Of a stretch of 64,000 bases of DNA, positions 20,801-32,800 are shown piece by piece (positions within the stretch are counted from its first letter, which is position 1; the number at the start of each line of letters is the position of its first letter). Position numbers and translations under genes: made by a program. The notes under the pieces are model-generated. The model had not been told where the DNA came from and did not search any database. It worked only from the letters and a program-made list of their open reading frames with translations. The DNA is from Haliclona indistincta (lineage: Eukaryota; Porifera; Demospongiae; Haplosclerida; Chalinidae), in contig OZ024783.1 in the NCBI GenBank assembly GCA_964017065.1, forward strand, positions 5,029,399-5,093,398. Reading direction: 5' to 3'.

Positions 20801-23800
20801 CCTTTACATCTCAGTGTAGTAGTTACTCTTATTATTACTAACAGCAGCATTTTAACTACTATTAACTAAATAAAGATTTATTATAGTACTAAAAGTTGTT
20901 TGATTTAGTGAAGATACACACAATAGTTTGTTTTCAGTCTGTTGCAGCCACCATTTTGAATCACAGTCATTCATGCCTAGTAGCACTAATAATTCCAAGT
21001 TGCATACACTTACTGTAGCACATTCATACCACCATCTTTCACAAAATTTCCCTCTGTTGGACTCACAAGATTTATTCTACTCTCAGTCAAAACAACAAGC
21101 AAACCTGATGACAAAAAACAAATAATACAGAAAATCATCATGACTTACTTTCGTTAGATTTTTTGTCCTGTGCCAACACAAAATCCACAACGGGATCAGA
21201 GAATGGTTTGAGAGGATAGCTTGAAGCTTTACCTTCTTTGGTATAAAACGTTGTGATGATATGTGATTTATCAAACTTTTCTGATAGATGATAGCTACCA
21301 GCACATACTGTTACTGTTTCCTTTTTTGTAGGAATAAAAATCCATTGAGCCTTTGTAATTCCACTGTTTCCTAAAGTATAAGAATATCATTTGTTGAGAA
21401 AAATGTGGCATTTATTCACCCATTTTAAGTTTTCTCGACCTACTGTAGGTAATCAACACCACTTAAAATCACTATTGTCTCACAAAAAAATAATTAAGAG
21501 TTTCAAGGATATAAAATAAATGAGGGCCTTACACAGAGATGGGAGAAAACTAATAAAATATAGATTAGACAATAGATTGAGGCAACTACGGAACGTCCCG
21601 AGCACGTAGCGCGAGGATGTCATGATATCAGTGTGTTCAGAGACTTGCTAGAGAGCGTTTTGATGCTACGTGACTTGGCTATCGCCATTTTTCATGTGCA
21701 TAAAACAAACTTTTGTGGTGTTCAAATTTTCAAGGAGATTACCACCCTTGAAAATTAAATTCCTTGAAAATTTAACACTCGATCGCGAAATTTTTCTCTC
21801 AAAAAAATTTCTGCATCGCACAATCATGCATAACAATGTGCAAATCACTTATTGATAAGACAGTTTACCTACTGAGATGAGTTCACCCTGTTGAGCAAAA
21901 TGATCTTTTAAACTAGGTGTGTACTTAAAGATATCAAAAAAGCCAGTTTTATAAAGAAGAATAAAAGTGTCATCATTCTTCCACCAAGCATTAACTAGTA
22001 CCTGCATAAAATATTTTATTATTATAATGACTGAATGATTATAGTATTGCATACACGTTTTGACTTGGGATCATACTTGTCAATCGTGTTTGTTTCCTTG
22101 CTTTTCATCAAACATATTCCAGTTGAGTAGACAATCAGAACAAGATCCTGTCATTAACAAAATTAATGTGCATAAACTCTCAGTGGGTGGAAACATTATT
22201 TATTACGGCGCTTCTAGTCTAAAGAGTCTATTTTTGTGATTTTTGTTCATAGTGTTAAGGAGACAGGGGTACTGTTAGGCTAATTAATTATTCATAAAAT
22301 AAATACAAATGCTTGAGTCGAAAAGAATTTAAGAGCGCTAGAACGTCATAGTGGCAATCCATGTACACACAAAAGACTTGTCTTCATAATAAGTGCAAGA
22401 GCTAAGCAAACACGCAACAAAGTTGGGCAGCAAGCAAGCAGGGCTTGAGAGGTATAAAATTCTATTTTCGTCGCCAAAATTTGCGAACGCCTTGAAGGAG
22501 AAATGGAAGAGTTTAGCACTAACCGACACTTCTGTATCCATGCGAGGGCCTGAGTATGTTTTGCAAGTACAGTGAAACCTGTCTTAGCGACCACTTGCAT
22601 AGAGCGACCACCTCTCTCCAGCGTCCACGACAAAATTCCCCGACCAACAGCTATAGAAAAGCACCTAGGGCCAACATGTCTACAGCGACCACCTGCCTAA
22701 TGTGGACAGCGACCGCAAGTACCAGCACGCAGTGTACAAAACTACACTGTCGATTACGGCCAGTAGGCGTGGCAATTAGGTGTGGATACTGATTACTGCA
22801 TGCATGCTGACTGGCGCGAACAGTTACGATCAGTTGCTGTTGACTCGACATTGCTAAGCTAAGAAGTATTTCTGTAAAACAAATAGTACTGGAGGACTTT
22901 TTCTCTAATGTATGCTGACTTAATATTATCGAAACTAGCCTGAATATCAGTCAATTCATTGTACAGTGTTCCACACGAAGAGAAGGAAAAATTGTGTGTT
23001 GACAGTTTGCTTGATTTCTCTAGAATCATATGTCCTAGAGTTATGATGTATGTATCATTTTGATCCTCTATCCTTACTGAATCTTGTGCTTTATATGGCT
23101 TCTTGTCAGATGACACTCACGTGACAGTAATGTGAAAGACAGGCAACCATTTGGAAAAACACGTTAGGGAGCGAATCTCAGGGACTACTGGTAGTTAAGC
23201 TCTGTCATCGCTGCATTGATGCTTTCACCTCGGATGCTTATCTGTTGTCAGCAGGATTGGTCCCGATCAGTACTACATCGGTGGCAAAGAGCAAAAGTTG
23301 ACCGTTCACGACGAGCCAAACGTTAGGGACAGGAATTCCAGTTCTACCGGTAGTTAAGCTCTAAAACTTCATGACTGCAATGCCAAAACATTAATCATGA
23401 AAGTAGATCTCACCTAGCGTCTGTAGAAGCATATACAGCTTCAAGCGCGACTTCACTCTGCAAGAGATCAGGTTTTTGGCGGCCATTTTGTCTGCTATAA
23501 TGTATTGTTGCTATTGACGTGACGTCATACATTCCTAACATTAATTCCCTCTCTTCGTGTGGAACACTGTATTTTTTTATTTTAGCTGTGAAGAGTTTTC
23601 TGTTAGCTACATTTGTTGAATTAATTGCACATTATAAATGCATGAATCCTGTCTAATGAGGTCACATTCGGTAGTGGTCGCTCTTCACAGGTAACTGCCT
23701 ACAGAGTCCACCTGTCTATTGCAGCCAGTCGAAGTTGGCCCATAGGTGGTCGCTTTAGACAGGTTTCACTGTAATCCAGTAAGTTGTTTTAGAGAAAAAG

Positions 23801-26800
23801 CCCAAAAAGTTATTATGAGACTCCAAACGGCTAATATTTTGGTGACAACTGCAGTCATAACTCACAAACAAGTGGCTTCTAGGCGAAGTTTATAGTTTCA
23901 GGCCCTGTCCAAGGCTCTGTACAACAGAAACGTTCGGGTTTTACAGATGGCAAGCAAGTGCTGTTCGCAAATTTTGACGACAAAAATGTAGCTCATCGTT
24001 TTGGGTTTAGTTGTATGTAAGCTTTGATGGCGTGAAAAACGGGACACGCCCCCAGGGGTTCACTGTACATAGTGCGATTCGTTGTGAAAATCATTTCACG
24101 CTTTGTAGTACGCTGTACTTCGTGTACGTGCTAGGAAAGCACAAAACAGTATAAAACTCGGGCATGAAACGTTGGACTACGCTTATACAGTGCAAAGATG
24201 GTAAGCTAAACGTGGCCAACACTATAACGGAGAGTTTTTTCGAATTGCGTATTCAACAGCCAAGATAAGTTACGTAAGTACTGTTTGTCGCTGCTTTACT
24301 GCCAAAAGCTCTCCGTTACTGGATTCCTCGTGTCGAGATAGCCACAGAAACGTGGTTTCAGCAACCAGGCATGCTCCGCTAAAAAGTCTTTCCGACAAAT
24401 AGGCGTGGTTTTTGTCGCGCCTCTGGCGGTCCTTCCCGGTAAGCTGTCTTGCTAAAACTTGGTATACAAGCAGTACTTCCAGTCGTGTTGTTATGCAGCT
24501 AGCGATGCGTTCGTAGCTGCTTTACATATGGAAATCTGGCCCATAGCAACAGCGCCGCCTCATGAATATTAATAATGACCGAGCACCCTTAACGTGGTGG
24601 GACACCAGAATTAATGATATTCATTACTTTTGCAAGTAGCTTTATTTTCTTAGCCATGGGTATTCATGCAGACAGAGTTGATATGTGCAGTTTGCTTGCC
24701 TATCGATAGGCATCGAATATAGCAAATTTCAGCAACGCAGTGTTAGCCATCACGGAGCTACGAGCTCGCCCTGTGAAGACCAAGCACGATCAATTGTAAA
24801 TACTCTTTTCTTTAGTTGTGCAAAAGGTACCAAGCTAAAACTGCTCGAGCATGCTCATCTGCCATCTGTGCAGGAATCTATACGATGTTTTCGCTGAGCG
24901 CTGCTCGTACGCGATTTTACAGCAACGCAGGCTGTGCTGTCTGGCACCACATAGCTGTAATATGAGAAAGGCTAGCAATGTGAAACTCGTCATCATGTGC
25001 GTCTCTGTGTATAATGCAGGTTGGAGTGCCGTTCTTCACCAAGAATAAAATCAACCAAGATCGTTGTGTATACAATGTGCATTTTTTTTAGCAAAAACTC
25101 TCTCCAGGCAAACTCAGCAGAAAGCAGTACTAGCTGTAGTGCAACTTTTTGAACTGTAATTTTATTTATCTAGGTAATAATGATGTGCTTTCAACTGACG
25201 GCAACTGTTGCTATTTTGTGCAACCTGAAATGTGGAAAAAAAAGCCAAATTTTCTGTCTGTCAGAGTGTTTTTAAATTTCGCTTCATCAGGACCTAGAGA
25301 TAGCTATTCACTAGGCAACAAATTTGTCATGAGTTTCCGATAGCTTAGTTGAGCCATCACAGGTAAACGCGTTATTCTGGGTTCAACCCCCAAAAAGTGC
25401 CGTGTAAAAGTATTGATAAAGTAGACCCTCACTAATCCGAACCTCACCAATCCGAACCTCACTAGTGGACAAATTCAGTTGTGAATATCATTACATGTCT
25501 ATTGACCTATCATCTACATGTTTTCACTAATCTAAACAAATTTACTAAAGGCGTGACCACACTTGGAACCAGGTTGAATCCGGATTGGATTAAACCAGAC
25601 TTACCCTGGTTGAACCTGGTTAACGAGCATCCAAACTCGACCCGGATCGATGTGAGTCAGCCTCAGTCAGGTTCATGCTAGCAGTCCAAGGTCGTGCTTA
25701 TAGCGATAGCACGAGCGCTTTTGGCTAGAATGCTCAAAGAGCATCTCCAGTCCATGTACATATGGCGGCACCAAAACGAACCGAATTTCAACCCAGTTCA
25801 ACCCATGTGGGTTGGTTAAACCCGGGTTCAACCAAGATTCGCCAAAAGTAGGTCGAATCTTGATCTATCCGAGTTCATTCAGTTTAAGCCGGGTTGAACT
25901 CGGGTTCGCCCGCATGTATAGACATGCCTTAAACCAAACAGCTTCCCTGTTGGTACGGTACCAAGGGTGTTCGGATAAGAGAGGGTCTACTGATTAAAAT
26001 TTTATAGACAGTAAAATAATTAAGGTATTCAGATCAAATTGTAATAAACATTAGAAACCAAGTAGACGTCCTCGTGCTCATGCTGCATCACTTCCTTGAC
26101 CGTACCCTATCGCACAATGATTCCTGTACTATACTTGTATAAGTGCTTTAAAGGGTTAACTAGTAACGAAATATTTTGTAACAATGTAGATGGCTTCGCA
26201 AGAATACATAAGCATTAAAAATAACAAAATAATCAGGGCAGTATACAAACCTGATTTGGAGATTCCTTAACTGTAATCACTTCTCCATAAACCCTTAAAA
26301 TGGTAACATTATGTATCAGAGTTCACAGGATACAAAGAATAACAAAATTAAGAATACCTTGTCGCTATAAATGATTGATCTGGTTCATCCAAAGCAAGAG
26401 ATGGAGAATCAGTAACTTTCATCATCATTACATCACCATCTCCAGTGCCAACATACAAAGTTGAGGAGAGTAGGGACCAAGTGAGAACAGTGATCCTGTG
26501 AGATATGAAATAGTAAAATTAGAAATTATTATGGATACCAAGTAACTAATAACAAGTGACCTCACCTGTCTCCTATAAATTTTGACACACATTTAGACTC
26601 CCCTGTTAGACTCCACAAAAACACCTGAGTGCTGTCATTCAGGCTAGTCACCAGAAAAGTCTGAAGATATGTTATAACGCAAGTCACTCTACTTGTAACA
26701 TAACATTTATAAACACAATCCTTAAGTGCTAATTCAGACAGTGGAAAATATTTTTATTTTGTTAAGATGATACATATAGGTTAGACGACGGATCAAGGCA

Positions 26801-29800
26801 ACTACGGGATTTAGAGTGCCGTGGGAACCGATGTATAGATGTTCCGAGCGCGTAGCGTGAGGGCATCTATTTCGGTTGCCAAGGCGCTCTAATTCCCGTA
26901 GTTGCCGATGATAATGTTACGGCCCTGCTCCAGACTGTCGAACTACAAACCAAAACTTGTAATTATTATCACATGATCAGACTCATTGTCACCAATTGGT
27001 ATTGTATAAATAAGGGTGATTGCAAGCTAAGACAGATTTTTGGATTCCCACAATAATAATTGTTGTTGAACGAACGTGTGCTCTCGACGCCGCTACACTT
27101 GGTGTCAGAAGTGGGATGGCAGCAGGAACTCGTGGAGCTAAAGCCATGGAGGAGCAAACAGTTCAGATCCTAACAGCACTTCAGACTCAAGGCCAACAGC
27201 AAATGGAACAACTGACCCGGCAGTTTGAGCTACTTGCGGCTAATCAGCAGAAGCAACATACCCGGGCAACGATGGAAATGCGTGAGAAGCTCGACCAGTT
27301 AGAAGCGGTGCAACAAGACCGTCATCATGAGCTAGAACGCAAGTTAACTGAGGAGACTAGCCTCCTGACGAGTACTCAAAGCGCAATGGAGGACAAAATC
27401 ACTTCTCTCGAGAGACGGTTGGAGACGTTGAGAGAAGAGGAAGCTGGAGGAGCGACTGTTACACTAGCGACGTCAGCCGCGCCTGCCCGGAAATTGCGAG
27501 AACCTGGGAGCTTTGACGGCAGTGGTTCCTGGGAAGCGTACAAGACGCAGTTTCAGATGCTTGCTCACCTCAATCGATGGAGCAACGAGGAGAAAGCCGT
27601 TTACCTCTCAACAAGTCTCAAGGGACCTGCAATGGCAGTACTGAATAGTTTATCTCGGTCCAACCTCTACGACTATGATGCGTTGGCAAGCGCCCTTGAA
27701 GCTCGGTTCGGGACAGCGCACCAGACAGAACTCTACCGGACACGTCTCAAAACTAGGATCCGTGGACGAGAGGAAAGTCTGCCAGCGCTAGCTGAGGACG
27801 TGGAGAAGTTGACTCGACTTGCATATCCGGACGCCACTGCTCAGCCGATGTGGGACCTGCTCGCAAAAGATCGTTTCATCGATGCATTACAAGAAGAGGA
27901 GCTACGACTACGTCTCAGGCAAGCTCGACCAGCTACTCTGCGTGACGCCCTGCATTTAGCCCTAGAGTTGGAATCATATCAAATTGCTAGCAAGCGGCGA
28001 GGTGCGTCGGCCGGCAGTGTGAGAGGTGCTAATTTGGAAGAAGATGACTGCAACAGCGTTCAGAAGGCTACTGGCGAGTCTACAACACTGAGTCAAATCC
28101 TGGACACTCTCAAGCAACTGCAACCAGATAAACGGCCGCCCAGAGGACCTCAACGGCGTAGGAGAGACCTGTCTGCTGTGGAGTGCTGGGAGTGTCACGA
28201 GAAAGGCCATACAAGGAGGCGCTGTCCAAAACTGCGACAGCCTCAGAATACTGCTCCCTCGGGAAACGACCGATAGTCAGTCTTGCGGGGCAAAGGCTGG
28301 CTAATAATTTAAATGCCCCTTTCTCTAACTCTATCCAAACTCCCTCTGTTCCTATTCCTACTTGTCCTCCATCTAATGAACCTGTTCCTATTCCCTGTAG
28401 TTTTGACTCCAGACGGTCTGGACCCTCAACCAGTCTCACAGTTCATGGACTTGTTGCAGGAAGACAATGTCAAGTAACAATTGACACTGGCAGTAACATC
28501 ACCCTGGTGCGCCCAGATGTATTGTTGCGACCAGGAAAAGAAGTGACCATTGTACCAGCAGAACGCCGGTTACGAACAGTCACTGGAGAGATAGCTCCTA
28601 TCCGTGGAACCTGTACCGAAGATGTCACCATCGGGAATTTCCATGCTTCACATCATCTCTGGGTCGCTGATATTACAGATGAGTGTATCCTGGGACTAGA
28701 CTTCCTCTGCAAGCACGAAGGACTCCTGAATCTCCGAGATGATGTGCTTCGAATTGGTACACAGGAAGTACCTTTGAACTGTTCGAGAAGTGTCAGTGAG
28801 TCTGTGTGTTGCCGTTGTGTTGCTAATGTGACTGTTTCCGTTCCTCCAATGTCAGAGATGCTGATCCCTGCCAGAGTAGACGGTGACATCAAAGACACTC
28901 GCTGGCTACTGCTAGAACCAGAAAACGTCTCTCTGACTCATGCTGGAATTCTGGTGGGAAAAACGCTGGTTGACCTTCGCCACAAGGAGGTACCCGTCAG
29001 AGTTCTCAATTTAGCAGAGCAGTCTCATCAGATTCGCAAAGGGACCCCACTTGCCTGTTGTCAGCCTGTTTTGAGTGTCGAGGCTAGTCAAAATCAAGAA
29101 TCAACCGATAATTCAGGACAGCTCCCTGAACATCTTGTGACTCTTTTTGATCGAGCAGTTACCAATCTCACCTCGGAACAGGGAACACAAGTGCGCGACC
29201 TCTTGTTGGAGTTTGCTGAACTGTTCTCCAAAGGCCCCCATGACCTTGGAACTGCTAACACTGTCGAACACACTATTGATACAGGAGATGCTCCTCCCAT
29301 TAGACAACCTCCTCGACGATTACCTCTGGCTAAACGTGAGACAGCTCAGAAAGCAATCGAAGAGATGGAACGCAATGGGCAGATTGAACCCTCACACAGT
29401 CCCTGGATCTCTCCAGTTGTCTTGGTCAAAAAGAAAGATGGCAGCACTCGGTTTTGCGTCGATTATCGTCGACTGAACGCAGTGACCAAGAAAGACTCAT
29501 ATCCATTGCCAAGAATTGATGACACCTTAGAGTCAGTGGCAGGAATGCGTTGGTTCTCTACATTAGACTTGCGTAGCGGCTATTGGCAAGTTAAGATGAG
29601 TGAGACATCCAAAGAAAAGACAGCATTCACGACAGGCAGTGGTTTGTGGCAGTTTAAAGTGATGCCATTTGGACTGTGCAATGCTCCGGCAACCTTCGAG
29701 CGGCTGATGGAACAAGTGCTAGCTGGTCTACCTCCAAATGTTGCGCTGGTCTACATTGACGACATAATTGTCTCTGGTCGTTCATTTCAAGACCAACTAA

Positions 29801-32800
29801 CCAACCTGCGTTTGGTCTTCAAGAAGCTACAAGGTGCTCATCTAAAGTTGTCTCCTAAGAAGTGTGAGCTCTTCCAAAAAGAGGTGAAGTACTTGGGTCA
29901 CATAGTCAGTGCTAACGGTGTTTCTACTGATCCACAGAAAGCAGAAGCTATTCGCTCATGGCCTGAGCCTACCTCTTGTTCAGATGTCAGAAGCTTTCTG
30001 GGTCTCTGCTCATACTACCGCAGATTTGTCCCCTCCTTCTCTGATCTTGCGAAACCGCTTCATCTGTTGTTAGAAGCTGGACAGAAGTTTGAATGGACAG
30101 ACGAAGCTCGCACTGCATTTCTTACCTTGAAGAAAAGGCTAACTCAAACTCCAATACTTGGGTATCCACTGCCTCAAGAGCCTTTCATACTCGACACTGA
30201 CGCCAGCCACTATGCTACTGGTGCTGTTCTTTCACAAATTCAGGATGGCAAAGAGAGAGTGATTGCTTACTTTAGTCGCTCTATGAATTCTGCCGAAAAA
30301 CAGTATTGTGTTACCCGGAAGGAGTTGCTAGCTATCGTCAGGGCTGTTAAGCAGTTTCACTGTTACCTGTATGGACGACATTTCACCATCAGAACGGATC
30401 ATGCCGCTCTTACCTGGCTGCTTAAGTTTCGTAATCCTGAAGGTCAAATTGCTCGTTGGCTTCAGCGACTTCAAGAGTATGACTTTGAGATAATACACCG
30501 GGCTGGATTAAAACACAACAATGCAGATGCTCTCTCCCGTCGACCTTGTTTGACGAATGACTGCCAACACTGTGATCGATTGGAGGCCCGTGACAATCAA
30601 GCCAACACTTCAGTTGGTACAGTAACATGTGATGTCTCAACTCCATTTACTGTGAATTCTATTTCCTCCCTTTCAGACATTTGCCAGTACACAGAATTGA
30701 GAGAAGCTCAGTTGCAAGATCCAGACATCAAGCCTATACTAGAGTGGAAAGAGACTTCCTCTAACAGACCTTCTCGTGAAGACGTTGCTGGATGCAGTCC
30801 TGATACGAAGCTCTACTGGGCACAATGGGGGAGCTTGACAATAAGACAAGGAGTTCTTCACAGACTTTGGGAGACCGTAGCTGGAGATCATACCGTTCCG
30901 CAACTCATTCTACCCAAAGTTCTCCGAAAAGAAGCATTCACCCAACTACACAGCACTCCGACATCTGGACATCTTGGCGTGAACAAGACTTTGGAGCGTC
31001 TTAGATCAAGATTCTATTGGCCTGGACTTCATGGAGAAGTAAGGAAATGGTGTGCTTCCTGTGATGATTGCGCTTCCCGTCGTGGACCTCCGACCAAACC
31101 CAGGGCACCTCTTGCTAAATACACTGCTGGAGCTCCTGCTGAACGCATAGCCATTGATATTCTGGGACCTCTTCCTGTATCTGACATGGGAAACAAATAC
31201 ATCCTTCTGGTAATGGACTACTTCACGAAATGGCCAGAGGCATTTTCGCTACCTAATCAAGAAGCAGTCACAGTTGCAGATGTGTTAGTCAAGGAGTATG
31301 TGTGCAGATTTGGTGTTCCGTTATCTCTTCACTCAGATCAAGGGCGGAACTTTGAGAGCAATGTCTTCCAAGAAATGTGTGAGCTACTAGGAATCAGGAA
31401 GACACGTACTACTGCATTACATCCTCAGTCCGATGGACTAGTAGAACGAGTAAATCGCACACTGGAATCTCAGCTCTCCAAGTTTGTCGATCGCAATCAG
31501 AAAGATTGGGACCATCTGCTGCCCTTCATGATGATGGCTTTACGCTCTGCCGTTCAGGAGTCAACGAGATCTACCCCAGCCAAACTGCAGCTAGGACGCG
31601 AGCTTCGATTACCTGTTGACCTCCTGTTGGAACGACCTGAAGACCACACTGTCATCTACGAGTACACTGAAAAGCTACAAGAGACACTGGAAATTGTTCA
31701 TCAGTATGCTAGAGAACGCTTGCAGTACTCATCAGAGCAGATGAAGACATACTATGACCTCCGAGCCGATGACCACCTTTACGATGAGGGAGACGCTGTT
31801 TGGTTATACAATCCACGGCGACTACCGGGTCTCACTCCAAAGTTCATGAAACCCTGGCAAGGCCCTTTTGTTGTACTCAAAAGAATTAATGATCTGATCT
31901 ATCGGATTCAGCTCACGAAGAGGAGCAAACCTAAAGTGGTGCATAGAAACCGACTGTGGGAATACTCTGGACCTAACCCCCTACTTGGTACAAGAAGGCT
32001 GACAGTTCATCTTCCCTTTCCTTGAGACAAGAAAGTTGAGGGGGGGACAGTGTTACGGCCCTGCTCCAGACTGTCGAACTACAAACCAAAACTTGTAATT
32101 ATTATCACATGATCAGACTCATTGTCACCAATTGGTATTGTATAAATAAGGGTGATTGCAAGCTAAGACAGATTTTTGGATTCCCACAATAATAATTGTT
32201 GTTGAACGAACGTGTGCTCTCGACGCCGCTACAATAAGGTATTTATACTACTGCTACATGGCAACAATAAACCGAAACAGATATTTTTGAAAAACAATAG
32301 TTGATGAATGTCACAAAGCGGCAAGTTCTTGCAGCATGAAGGTTTCTTTTTGCTCGAAAACACGTGCTGTGACCCGGCTGCCACACCCACAAATGCTGCT
32401 TTGCGTTAAACAGTGAGATACTTGTTTTCAAGCACAACAAGTCAATCGTAGCCAAGTACCTGAGCCTATAGACGCTGTGCTGCCCATGCCAAGAAGCAAA
32501 CACCAAAGCTAGTACCTGTGCAATTAATCTGAACATAAGACAGTAGACTGAATTGAATGTATACAAAAGAAACTCTCATGTCATCAACTTCCAGAGGAAA
32601 ATATGAGTTCCCAACGGAAGAATACGTGATTAACTTTTCTCCAACTGACCAATCAGATTCTAGAATTACACTGTGCTTTAGTATAAAATATCGTATTTCC
32701 TCTATTAAACGTCAGGTCTCTAATAAACACCAGTTAGCATCGCACAAAAGTTGTGCTAATAGTGTATCGCTTTGAGCAGTCACCTTAGGAATGCGAAGGT

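Larger units (their letters stand above)
26915..32233 (+). mobile_element. Full-length Ty3/gypsy LTR retrotransposon, 5.3 kb, intact
   Basis: Two 183-bp LTRs (26915-27097 and 32051-32233), each TGTTAC...GCTACA, look identical by eye. A 4-bp direct repeat ATAA flanks the element (26911-26914 and 32234-32237). Order: 5' LTR, primer-binding site, gag, overlapping pol in the -1 frame (protease, reverse transcriptase, RNase H, integrase), polypurine tract, 3' LTR. There is no env-like frame and no chromodomain after integrase. The element is antisense to gene B, in intron 3. The intact frames and identical LTRs indicate recent insertion. Confidence 0.97.
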
